DNA from: Acanthochlamys bracteata
Lineage: Eukaryota > Streptophyta > Magnoliopsida > Pandanales > Velloziaceae
Direction of reading: 5' to 3'
Length of the DNA stretch: 64,000 nucleotides
Assembly: GCA_019914995.1 (NCBI GenBank)
Contig: CM034141.1
Location: forward strand, 3,348,001-3,412,000
This document shows positions 10,460 to 19,841 of the stretch, one piece after another. The position numbers and the translations under genes were made by a program. A model generated the notes under the pieces. The model saw nothing but the letters and a program-made list of their open reading frames with translations, did not search any database and was not told where the DNA came from. Positions within the stretch are counted from its first letter, which is position 1. Each line of letters opens with the position of its first letter.

Positions 10460-11815
10460 TTCTTCAATAAATTTTCGTGTAATTCATCTCTATATTTTTC
10501 TTCTAAAGATTCTATACTATAAATAGTCTCATCATCGGATATTTCAGAGTCTATATCTATTAAAGTTTCATTTACACATTCTAGTAACTCTGTATTTCTA
10601 TTATGTAAATTCTTTCTTTTTGGACATGCATTACTTAAATGTTCTTCACTATTGCATGCAAAACATTTTAATTTCTTTCTATAATTTCTTTTTGGATTAA
10701 ATCGTCTTACATTTTTATTTCTATCTAAATATGGTTTTTTCCAATTAGATCTTCTTAAATAATATTTCTTTCTGGAATACGGATATCTACGTGATTTTCT
10801 TTTTATTTTTGTTTCTCTATAATCCTGATTAGGGACATACATATTATTGTAGAATGCAAATTGTCCTCTTTTTAGTTATCTAGCTGTTTGTATTTCAGTA
10901 CATTTTTTAGTTAATACTTTCATTATATGATTTACTCTCTGAGTAATAGTCCATAAATTATTGGGATTTTCTTTTACTGGTGCTAAATTATTCCATTCTC
11001 TTTCAATTTCTTTTGCTAAATCTGGAGGAAATTTTCTAAATAGTCTTTTTCCATATTCCTGGTCAAAACCAGCTCCTGGTTTATATACCATATGCATATA
11101 TTCATTACAAAATCGTTTGGCTTTACTAACATCTTTAAGTTGCATTTGTTCTATGTGCATTAATGCGTCTGCTTGCATAGATACTAGTCCTACATTAGGA
11201 TCTTCTCCAGTTATTAACTGATGTATTTGATTAACAAAATTATAAGGATTTGGTCCTAAGTCTGTAAGCCTTTTATAACCAGTCGGTTGGTCTCGTTTAA
11301 AAACTTCCCATAATCCTCTTACAGATTCTCCTAAAAAGACTACTAAATATCTAAATACTTCTTCTCCAGTAGTACAATCTTTCATATTTTTCCAGTATGT
11401 TCCTACTACTGTATTTTTCCATACATCTAAAATATTATTCCATAACTGAGGGTCATGTGCTGATAGGTTAAGAATTTGTCCTTCTCCTAGAGTTTGAAAT
11501 TGTATTTTTTGTTCTAATGGAAAAGGTTTTCCTTTTGATCTTAAATTTGTAAAATCTTGCTCATGTAATGCAATTGTTCGTCTAGGTAAATTTCCATAAT
11601 AAGTTGAGTTTTCTATTGTAGGTTCAGTTCTCTGGAATGGACTAATTGCTGATGCTGGGCTAGATTTAGTGGATTCCATAAGTTCTACTTGACTAATTTC
11701 GCTAATTGAATCTAATTTGTCTTTACTAAAATATTTTAATCTAAATGTATTATCTAATTCTTCCATTTTTTCTAATTCTAATTTTAGAGGTGCCACTGCA
11801 TCTAAAAGTTTTTGT
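10460..11815 (-). pseudogene. Viral coat-protein region of polyprotein (ORF III), broken
   Basis: The long frame 10876-11796 encodes the coat-protein core, and 10387-10842 encodes the basic tail. The tail holds a CCHC zinc knuckle (C-x2-C-x4-H-x4-C; residues C60, C63, H68, C73 of that frame) and then an acidic stretch (VNETLIDIDSE). The knuckle is the nucleic-acid-binding hallmark of caulimovirid coat proteins. Two breaks are visible: a frameshift near 11815 that separates it from the movement-protein side, and a TAA at 10873-10875 in the tail. The acidic tail recurs at 19430-19546, where the polyprotein continues. Confidence 0.85.
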
Positions 11816-12304
11816 TTATGGGTGGAATATAATCTTTAGTTACTTCTCCACTTTTTATCTTCTGAACAAACCTTTCTCTTATTCTCCATATTTCTAATCT
11901 TTTATCCCATAATTCTCTAATTTTATCATGTCGTTCTTTTAATTTAAAATGAATACTATCTTGGGCTAAATTTCCTTTACGAATATTTCTTTGACAATCA
12001 TAATAAAAATATTCATTTGTATCTAAATTCCAAGAAACTTCTAATTTTAAGAGGTCTTCAAAAGTTCTAATTGTATCCATACTTTTTTCTGGACATGCTA
12101 TTACTATAGGATCTTCATAAACTGTTGCAAATTCATTCATGCATTCTTCTGCTTCATTATCTTCTAACGTAGAAATTAATTTATAATCAGTAAATCTAAC
12201 ACTCGTACTATTTCTAGCATTTTTATACATCATACTAGTTTCTGGAATAAGAATATTTGATTTTTGATGAAATTCATCTAAAAGCCATTCTCGTCCAGCT
12301 AATG
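11802..12304 (-). pseudogene. Viral polyprotein segment between movement and coat domains
   Basis: An open stretch runs from the inner edge of the MITE down to a stop at 11802; the ATG-initiated part is 12233-11802 (143 codons). It links the movement-protein and coat-protein domains of ORF III. It is charged, with no motif I recognise. The frame continues that of 12578-12841 once the MITE and one copy of its 3-bp target duplication are discounted. A one-base frameshift at about 11815 breaks it from the coat-protein frame. Confidence 0.75.
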
Positions 12305-12307
12305 CTG

Positions 12308-12576
12308 GGGGCGTTTGGTTCTCCGTTTCAAAAGCAGCTTATCAGCTTTTCTCAACTTTTCTCCATTTCACGTTTTTCAATACATATTTTATAAGTATAT
12401 AAAAAATTTATTTAAAAATTTAGAAAGTGTAGAAAAATTCTACGAAGTGAGATCTTTTTATTGCATATTTTTATTATTTTTTTTGAAGTAAAAAAAATAG
12501 AGCTCGTTTTTCAAAAAAGACAAAAATACCCTCCATTTCACAAAAACTCCATTTCATAAGCAATCCCAAACGCCCC
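12308..12576. mobile_element. MITE inserted in the viral movement-protein region
   Basis: Inverted ends GGGGCGTTTGG (left) and CCAAACGCCCC (right) bound a 269-bp AT-rich non-coding element. The flanking trinucleotide CTG is found on both sides (12305-12307 and 12577-12579). Discounting the element plus one CTG leaves the viral frame continuous, which confirms the boundaries. The interior (GAAAAATTC, AAATAGAGCTCGTTTTTC) matches the element at 42733-42978, so it belongs to a repeated family. Confidence 0.9.
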
Positions 12577-12577
12577 C

Positions 12578-13338
12578 TGTAGGATCTATTTTATTGGCTT
12601 TTAACATTTTAATTCCTTTAGAACTTACTAACTGAATAACATCATCCATTTCTAATTTATATTTTATGTCTCCATTATTAGTTAATCTTCCAATAAATCC
12701 TATTGAAAATAATAAATTGCTTCCTGCAGTTTTTCCTTCAAAACCTCTGGTTTTAACTCCTATTTTTAAATGTTGAACTCCTTTTGTAATACTTGTTAAA
12801 AAGTTTGGACAACAATAAAACATTCCTGCATTCTGAGACATGTCTATTTCTATAGTAGCTATTGCTGCTTGTTCTGGATTAATCCATAAATCATTATAAA
12901 CATAAAGTAGTACTTTTGTTCCTAGATAACTTCTATCTAATCCTTTTACTCCTATAATTAATAATCCTAAATGTATAAAATTAAATTGAGAACTTCTTAA
13001 ATTTTATAAGCTTCTAAACTAATCATATCTAAAATAACATTTTGTCCTCCTAAACATTCAACTACTTCTTCTCTTTTTCTAATAAAAAACTGAGTCTGAT
13101 TTACTAAATTTTCTACTTTTTCTATATGATATAATTCTGTTGGGGATATAAGATCTAAACCATGTTGTCGAAAATGTTCTAGATTTTGTTCGGGATCTAT
13201 AATTGATCCTACTTCAGTTAAATGTTTTTTACTTTTATTAAAAAGTTTGCTTAAAAGAGTCTGTTTAGATTTAGGAACTATTTTTCCTGAGCTTTGTTCT
13301 GCTAAAGTTCTAGAGCTTCCACTAAATGAAGTTGTCAT
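12578..13338 (-). pseudogene. Viral ORF III start and movement-protein domain, broken
   Basis: ORF III starts with ATG at 13338, overlapping the ORF II stop as ATGA. The first frame (12997-13338, 113 codons) is followed, after a one-base frameshift near 12990, by a frame through 12841-12578. That second frame holds a 30K-type movement-protein core (KIGVKTRGFEGKTAGSNLL, then IGFIGRLTNN). In caulimovirids this protein opens plasmodesmata for cell-to-cell spread, and in badnaviruses it forms the N-terminal part of the polyprotein. The domain is then cut by the MITE. Confidence 0.8.
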
Positions 13339-13640
13339 TTTATAGAGAAAATTTTTAATTCTTTAGGGGTTCTAGGTCTTTCTATTTCACTTATTTTATT
13401 AATATTTATACTATCAACTTTTTTAATAAGATTTTCTAATTCGTTGTTAAAAGTATTTCTTTTTCTTTCTTCAAGTAATAAATCTAGTTTAGTATTTACT
13501 CGTAATAATAAACTGATAATAGTATTGTTTTGTCTAATTATAGTTTTATCTTGTGCAGGTGTGGGATCAAGTTTGCTAAATCCTTCTGCTGGAAATAAAT
13601 ATTTTTCAGTTTCTAATAAAGCTTCTTGGTAATCTTTCAT
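13335..13640 (-). CDS. Viral ORF II (small coiled-coil protein), open
   Basis: This 101-codon frame is uninterrupted. Its ATG at 13640 overlaps the previous stop as ATGA, and its own stop overlaps the next ATG in the same way. The middle (LLLRVNTKLDLLLEERK) has heptad-like leucines and charged residues fitting a coiled coil, and the C-terminus is basic and proline-containing (RPRTPKELK). Badnavirus ORF II proteins (virion-associated, nucleic-acid-binding) have comparable size, position and coupling. Homology is inferred from position and form, not from a clear sequence signature. Confidence 0.65.
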   Translation of the reverse strand: MKDYQEALLETEKYLFPAEGFSKLDPTPAQDKTIIRQNNTIISLLLRVNTKLDLLLEERKRNTFNNELENLIKKVDSININKISEIERPRTPKELKIFSIK

Positions 13641-14448
13641 AAAGAAAAAGATTTTCTAAAAAATTCTATTAATGTATCTAATTTTTTATCTAAACTTTGT
13701 AATTGTTGTTCAATTTTTTGTAAATTAATAGTTCTTTTAGAATAATGAGATATTATTTCAGAACTAAACTGATATTGAGCTTTTAAAAAATCTAAATTAT
13801 TTCTTATTGTTTTTATGTCTGAGAAAACAGATGATAAATCACTAGTTGAATTTTTTGCTAAAGAAAATTCAATATGAGTTGAAAGATTTAAAAGTAAGTC
13901 TACTAAAGTGTTTAATACAGTTTGAACTATGTAAAAGATGTTTGAAATCACAGATTCTTTTTCAAAATTACACTTAAGTTTACACTTATCTAGAGTTATA
14001 GCTACTCTTGGAATATGAGAAATTTCTAAATCTAAATAATCAAATTTCTTGAGATCCGCTATTGTTTTGTTCTTGATGTTATCTTCTGCTAAAATATTTT
14101 TCTCGCTAAAGTAAGATTTGCAAATAATTCTTCAAAATTAACAATATATTCTTCTCTAATTTATTAAATATGGTCTTAATTACGTTCACTAAGAATAGGA
14201 ATAAGTTGATATATTATATGAATAACCGTAATTTCTACTTCTCTGTTTAGAATTTTCTATAGATAATAATTCTTGTAAAGGAAAATAAAAATTTCTTTCT
14301 AAAAATCTTTGCGTCTTGATTAACTTGAAGTAATTTGATCTAAATCAACTACTCTAAAAAATTCTTCTAAAGTTACTCCTGTTGCTTGTATATGATGCTC
14401 GTTTAAAGATGGAAATATTGTATGTTCTACCTTAATGGGTACTGTCAT
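13637..14448 (-). pseudogene. Viral ORF I, broken
   Basis: The first downstream ATG after the primer-binding site is at 14446-14448. The C-terminal 104 codons (13951-13637) are open and rich in leucine/isoleucine heptads (IEQQLQSLDKKLDTLIEFF), suggesting a coiled coil. The N-terminal two thirds carry several stops and shifts, for example TAA near 14325. Position and the ATGA overlap with ORF II match badnavirus ORF I, a protein of uncertain function. Intact length would be about 270 codons, longer than the roughly 150-200 usual in badnaviruses. Confidence 0.6.
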
Positions 14449-14543
14449 ATAATTTATATCTATCTAAATTTACAGATCTATATAGAGTATAAATTCTATT
14501 ACTAGGTTTAATCTAACTAGGTTAAACTAAACGAAGTAATCTA

Positions 14544-14555
14544 GCTCTGATACCA
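14544..14555 (-). promoter_or_regulatory. Viral tRNA-Met primer-binding site
   Basis: The minus strand reads TGGTATCAGAGC, the exact 12-base complement of the plant initiator tRNA-Met 3' end used by Caulimoviridae to prime minus-strand DNA. It lies about 95 bp upstream of ORF I, as expected. Confidence 0.9.
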
Positions 14556-15588
14556 AAAGGTGGAGGGGGTTAAAAATAAGAAAAACTTATTACTATTATT
14601 GTTATTACTTTTAATAGAACGTATTTATAAGGAAGATAAAGTGTTAAAAAGGCGAGAATGAGTTCACAGATATAAAAGAGGATAATTAGAAATGTTGTAT
14701 TAAATGGAAGAGGGAAAATTTCTTAGTTGTCTTAATCCTTACTTGGTACTTTTTCTTACTGACTTTCATATGCTCTCTCCTTTTTTTTTTTTTATTTTAT
14801 AACAAAAGCTTTCAGATACATTTATTTGAACCTGTTACCACCGAATAAGCTTCTGGCCACAGATTAAACAAAGAGGTATCTTCCTCAGCTTTGCTATTTA
14901 TGATTGTATCTAGATATTGATCCCTATTACAAGGATATCTTAGACTCAAACATCAACCTAGTTTGTTAAAACTTTCTTTCATCATGTTCAATCCATTTTG
15001 CCTTATGCCTAACCTTGGCTTAAACAGGACTTACAAGGACAAGTTAAAACAAACATATACTTAAGCTAAGCCTTTGATCCTAAGGTTCAGGGACATCCTA
15101 GAATACATGAGATGCAGAGATTTATTTACAGAAAAGATGATATGCCATGAAATGATATTGCTGTCAAAACCTTCTCCGTTTACGACAGCATACTACATGC
15201 TTAAACATAAGAAAAATATTCAAAACAAAAATATTTTTGGGAGAGAAAACATAATGGAAAGCGTTCGGGAGTTACCCTTTCAGGAAATCCCTAAAACTTT
15301 TATTAAAAAGAAAAGGGACTTACAAGAAGAACTTGAGAGCACACACTTGAAAGCACAAACTTGAGAGCATACACACAGGAGAGCTTCAGATCTTAAAGAC
15401 CCATGCCCTCAACTTACAAACTTTGCACATATTTATAGAAAAGAAACTAAACTTAACCCTAGTTAAAATATAACTAGGGTATACAAACTATAGTTAATAA
15501 ACTAAAGTTAACTAACCGTAGTGTGGTTAATTAACCGTTGCTGTCGCTTTCATTAGGTAGCCTGTCTCCATCTGGATCTTGAATCTTT
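14556..15588 (-). other. Viral large intergenic/leader region
   Basis: No long viral-sense frame exists between the end of the transactivator-like region and the primer site. On the minus strand it holds TATA-like words (15428-15438 and 14622-14630), a short hairpin (TGCTGTC...GACAGCA near 15160-15192) and a GTAAGT donor-like word (15318-15323). The hairpin region and the GTAAGT word are conserved in copy 2. These fit a pararetroviral promoter and structured leader. Confidence 0.55.
15428..15438 (-). promoter_or_regulatory. Candidate viral TATA box
   Basis: The minus strand reads CTATAAATATG. The same 11 bases occur at 33015-33025, in the promoter-like block of the second caulimovirid. From here the leader to the primer site would be about 850 bp. 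A second TATA-like word (14622-14630) lies closer to the primer site, so the start site is unresolved. Confidence 0.45.
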
Positions 15589-16886
15589 CTAGATGCCAGA
15601 GTGTTCTGGTCCAAGTCCTCTTTCACTGTCGGGATGTGAAAGGTTGTCTATGTCTGCACATCTCTCGTCCATTGCTGAGTAGGGGATAGGGCTTTCTGTT
15701 GTTGATTCTGATTCTGAACTAGTTGTTCCTTTATACTCTTCTTCACAGTCCATAGGTTTAGAAATGTTCTTAAAGATAGATAAATCTTTAATAGTTTCTT
15801 CAATAAGTTTCTTGAATTCCCTTTTTCTTAATAAAGTTCTTCTGGGTCTAACATTATAGAGATGTGTAGGAATAATCTGTATACTATCACGTTCTGAATT
15901 CAAGTTCTGGGGATTGTTCAGTATCCCACTACGTTCTTCTGTAATTGGTTCTTTGTTCTTTGTATTGCATGTTCCTTGATGAAAACCTGATAATGCAATT
16001 TTTCCCAAATTGCCGGGGATCTCGGATTTGATATGCTTTTACCAGGTCACAGAGAGACCCAGACTAGCCACTTGTTTCTCAAAGACAAGTGAATGCTGTT
16101 TTCTCTCTTTCTCAGCAAGAGTATTCTTTGTTCTGCAATACTTTTATTCTCCACAGCAGGTTTGGAGGTTTGTTGGATGTAATCCAACCTTACCTGAATA
16201 AGGAGTCTCTCTAAATCTGCTTGTTTGTCTAAGAGCTTGATTTTTTCTTGTCTTAAAAAAGAGCATTTGTTTCATTAAGCTTTTTAACAGTGTCTGCTAG
16301 AACATTGCAGTGGTCACAAAATATAATTTTTTCTGGAGTATCTTTGGCTATCTTGTAAGAGTTCTGAGGGTCTATCTGTGCAGTTCTCAAAGAAGGAGAT
16401 AAATAAAAGTTTATGCCAATGCGTTCTCGTGCAACATCTAATGCTTCTGTGAAATGATTAAACCCTTTATATGATGCATTGGGAAAATCTCTAATACTAT
16501 CTAAAACTTCTAACCATGTATGAAAAACTCCAGGTAGTCTTCCTCTAAAAACAACATAAAAAGAGAAATTTCGTCTTTCATGAGAAAAATGAAAAGTAAG
16601 TGCATTCATGCTTGCTAAGAAATATCATTTGATCATTCTTTTGAAATGATTGCCAAAGATTATCTAATAAACATTGTTGATCTTTAGAGATATTCTGTTC
16701 TTGCTTATCTAAAGGTCTAAAAGAGATATTACTAGGGGGAAAACATAAAAGTTCATGTTTACCAAAATATAACTTTTCTAAATTGTTGGGCCGTGGAGTT
16801 TGTAAACTAGGTCTGGCTACATTGTTCTGGTTCTGAGCATTAAGTCTTGCTACTTGAGGAGGAATGAATCGTGGAGGAGGCTGCAT
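15589..16886 (-). pseudogene. Transactivator-like (Cauli_VI / RNase H1 N-terminal-type) viral ORF, broken
   Basis: Directly after RNase H the minus strand encodes frame 16578-16886 (proline-rich start), then 16253-16609, then 15589-16008. The middle frame has FYVVFRGRLPGVFHTW followed by about ten residues, then SYKGF and an EAL helix. This is the pattern of the small RNA/DNA-hybrid-binding domain shared by RNase H1 N-termini and caulimovirus transactivator (TAV) proteins. A CxxC pair (FCDHC) follows. A frameshift near 16620 and a stop at 16253 break it. The third frame is acidic and Ser-rich. Copy 2 at 7.1-8.1 kb carries a homologous region. The assignment as TAV is by domain and position. 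Confidence 0.7.
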
Positions 16887-17239
16887 CTGTAGAAATAAAA
16901 GGAGTTAGAAATCTACTTAAAATGTCAGCTAATCTATTATCTTTACCTTTTATATGCTCTATTTCGATTCTTATACCATCATTTGTAATTCTATCTATAA
17001 AATTTAACCATCTTCTTTGATTAGATCTTTTCTCATTCATTTTATTATAAAATTTTCCTATGGCTTCACAGTCAGTTCTAAGGGTAATTTCAGGTTTAGA
17101 TAAAATGAATAATCTGAATGAATCTAAAGCATAATTTATAGCTAGTAATTCTGACTCAATACTTATTCTATTTCCTTTCTCTTTATATTGACCACTACTA
17201 TATCTAACTACATTTTCTGTATCTTTGGGCGAATATTTA
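16840..17239 (-). pseudogene. Viral RNase H domain, damaged
   Basis: The minus strand encodes the middle and end of RNase H: SIESELLAI (second catalytic acid), LRTDCEAI (third) and HIKGKDNRLADILSRF (C-terminal His/Asp segment). It is out of frame with the RT frame, which stops at 17240. The segment with the first catalytic Asp and its glycine/tryptophan motif appears to be deleted at the break. The domain removes viral RNA during reverse transcription; this copy could not. Confidence 0.8.
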
Positions 17240-18802
17240 TTAGGTTTCTATAATTAAATAATCAGAATCTAAAGGTAACTCTAAATGAGGTATTTGTTTA
17301 ACCTTTTCTTTAATTTGTTGAACTAATCTAATATCTTCTTGGTTAAAATTTCGTTGACCTTTTAAACTAGACTTAGCATATAAAGGTCCTGCTAATTTCC
17401 CTAAATCTTTTATAAAAGGTCTAGCGTAATTTAATACTCCTAAGAATTGTTGTATTTCTTTTAAATTACTTAACTTATCAGGAAAACTAAATATTTTTTT
17501 ACAGATATGTTCTTGTAATTCTATTTTTCCTTTTCCTATAATTACTCCTAAAAATTCAATTTTTTCTTTTGCTATCTGCATTTTCTTTTTACTAATAATT
17601 ATTCCATGTTCTAAAAATGCCTTTAAAACTAATTGTAAATGTCCTAAATGTTCTTCTTTGGATTTACTGAAAACTAAAATGTCATCTATATATACTATCA
17701 CAAATTCTGCATATTGTCTAAATACCTCGTCCATTTTTCTCTGAAATATGGAAGGTGCATTTTCTAGACCGAAAGGCATTACTAACCACTCAAAATGACC
17801 TTCTGGACAAGTAAAGGCTGTCCAAGGTATACTTTCTTCAGACATTGTAACTTGCCAAAATCCGGATTTACAATCAAATTTACTATAAATTTTTCTATCT
17901 CGAATTTGTTCTAGTAATTCATTTTTATTTGGAATTAAATATCCATCATCTATTGTATTATCATTTAATCGTTTGTAACTTATAACCGTTCTAGATTTTC
18001 CTCTGACTATTTCACTATGATTTCTTACAATAAATGCAGGGGATCTATGTGGACTATCTGACTTCCTAATTACTTTTAATTTAAGCAAATCATTTATATG
18101 TTCCTTAAAATCTTTTCTATCAGCCTCAGAGGCTTCTATAGTTCCTGCCTTTATAACAAGATTTTCATTTAATAATCGTAAATGACAAACTGTTTTATCT
18201 TTATACCAATATTTCTGTATATTTTCTCCAATAATTTCCAACTTTTCTAACTTAGAAATTAATTGTGTTAAACTAGTTTCTTCTAATAAAGAATATGTAA
18301 AGTGTAGAGGTTCTTCCATGAATTCTAAAGCTTCAAAGTCATCATTTATATCAATAGCTATTTCATCTAACTGCTCTAAATATTGTGTAAGGGAGTCTGA
18401 TTCTGTTTGTTCTGCTAATTGACATTGACCTTTAATAGGGCAGGGACATTTTGCTTCTTCTTCTTCAAAATCTTGTTCTGTATAAATTGGTAAAGGGCCA
18501 TGTTTATCTAAGAAAACTAGTTTAAACCCATCGCGCTTTCCAGCGTACTCTGAGGTAGGTGTGGTTGGGCTAAGAAAAGAATGGCGGTTCAGGAAGAAAA
18601 AATCCTTAGAAAGAGTAAAACTACCATTATCTTTTAACAGAAAAGAAATGCCTAAAATAACATTATGTTTAAGACTTAAACCTCTAACGAAAGTTTGATC
18701 GGAAGGTAAAGAATATTCTGTACTGTAACCGCAATTGGTTTTGAAACTAATTTTTGTACCTGTAGGTATAGAGATAGTATATGTATAAGTAGCACCATTC
18801 AT
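17240..18802 (-). pseudogene. Viral reverse transcriptase region (520-codon open stretch)
   Basis: This is the longest open stretch of the virus. It covers the protease-RT linker and the RT domain with KFDCKSGFWQV, WLVMPFGLENAPSIFQRKMD and the catalytic YIDDILVF (residues 371-378), then FLGVIIGKGKIELQEH and FLGVLNYARPFIKDL. These are caulimovirid-type RT blocks. It is in frame with the upstream protease frame but separated by one TAG at 18803-18805, and the downstream RNase H frame is lost. A single stop followed by ATG could in principle be readthrough, but with so many other breaks decay is more likely. Confidence 0.9.
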
Positions 18803-19546
18803 CTAGGTAGCAACTAATGGTTGTTTAGGTTTTCTAAAATATTTTTCTGGAATGATATCTGGGGTAAGAATAGTATTAGTACATCCTGTATCTATCATTG
18901 CTAAAGTTTCTACTTCATAGCGTTCAATACGTATTTTACACATGACTTTTAAGGTGCCTATTTGATTATACTGATTACATACAAGAATAGGTTCTTCGAC
19001 TAAATTGAGATTTGTTACTTCTTCGATAGAATGATTCTGAGTGTTGGGTGGAATATGAAGAAAGCTAAAGTCATCTTTCTGTATATTACTACTTTCAGGT
19101 ATGTCTAGATTTACTGTAGATTCAATTCTAGTTATTTTTTGTTTTAATTTAAATACTTGTTTCTCTAAATAACTTATTCTTGAATCTAATGTTTCTTTAT
19201 ATTTAGGATAGTAGTAGTCATTGGTATTTAAGTGTAAACACTTTATACATCCTTCTTTTAAACATAAACTACATTTAGCTCTATTCATTCTACTAGGAAA
19301 CCAATGACAAAGAAAACATGATGTACAATCTATTCCTTCGTATTTTTGCCAATTATGAGAGCATTCTTCATTCATATATTCTAATTCTTCCTCCGAAGAG
19401 TCTGAATCTATTTTTATTCCTGACATTTCTTCAATAAAATCTTCGTGTAATTCATCTCTATATTTTTCTTCTAAAGATTCTATACTATAAATAGTCTCAT
19501 AATCGGATATTTCAGAGTCTATATCTATTAAAGTTTCATTTACCAT
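18803..19546 (-). pseudogene. Viral coat-protein acidic tail, second Cys motif and aspartic protease
   Basis: The 247-codon frame starts in the acidic tail (DIDSEISDYETI). It then carries C-x2-C-x11-C-x2-C-x4-C-x2-C (CFLC...CSLC...CIKC), which is the second cysteine motif regarded as typical of badnaviruses. A coiled-coil-like stretch follows (ISYLEKQVFKLKQKI), then the retropepsin active site LAMIDTGCTNTI near residue 217. The frame ends in TAG immediately before the RT stretch. The first codons reflect the junction with gypsy integrase at about 19543, not a true start. Confidence 0.85.
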
Positions 19547-19668
19547 AACATGGCTTCAAAAGGGGACGTCTTGATAGCCGAATGGATGCTTGTGTTGTGG
19601 AAAAATTTCGCCCAATGCAGCCAGCGCATCCAAGACCACGATCACCAATAAAACAGTGAACATACATT
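19546..19668 (-). pseudogene. Gypsy integrase fragment (continuation of 24397-24884)
   Basis: The minus strand reads WMRWLHWAKFFHNTSIHSA then TSPFEAM, the post-catalytic segment of Ty3/gypsy integrase. It abuts the TCAAG target duplication of the copia element and continues the integrase frame seen from 24397 on its other side. It ends in a fusion with viral sequence at about 19543. Confidence 0.8.
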
Positions 19669-19673
19669 TCAAG
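19669..19673. repeat. Target-site duplication of copia element, left
   Basis: TCAAG here equals TCAAG at 24397-24401 on the other side of the copia element. Confidence 0.85.
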
Positions 19674-19829
19674 AGATAAAAAAACACAAGTTGAATTCTC
19701 TGTTGTTCCTCATTGAAAAGAGCTACATATATATGAATACAAGTAACTAAATAAGAAAGATTATCTAATATCTAAGTTAGGAAATATATCAAATCTAATA
19801 TCTAACTTAGGAAACTAAATATTTTAACA
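19674..19829 (-). repeat. Copia 3' LTR
   Basis: 156 bp; pairs with 24240-24396. The inner edge is the purine tract at 19830-19841. Confidence 0.9.
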
Positions 19830-19841
19830 CTCCCCCTCAAG
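19830..19841 (-). promoter_or_regulatory. Copia polypurine tract
   Basis: The minus strand reads CTTGAGGGGGAG directly before the 3' LTR, the usual plus-strand primer position. Confidence 0.85.

Larger units (their letters stand above)
9876..19543 (-). mobile_element. Endogenous pararetrovirus, badnavirus-like, circularly permuted (main copy)
   Basis: About one full genome of a Caulimoviridae virus lies on the minus strand. Reading from 19543 downward: coat-protein acidic tail with second cysteine motif and protease, RT, RNase H, transactivator-like ORF, intergenic region, tRNA-Met primer site, ORF I, ORF II, ORF III start with movement protein, coat protein, and the acidic tail again at about 10460-10580. 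The two acidic-tail copies (10480-10580 and 19442-19541) differ at only one position in about 100 bases. After removing the MITE at 12308-12576, one genome is roughly 8.7 kb. All major frames carry stops or frameshifts, so it is a fossil. The left end abuts a gypsy LTR fragment and the right end abuts gypsy integrase. Confidence 0.9.

Noticed and set aside
18803-18805. TAG between protease and RT frames as a programmed readthrough stop
   Set aside because: A single in-frame stop is suggestive, but the same copy has many other stops and shifts, so decay is the simpler explanation. I know of no readthrough in badnaviruses.
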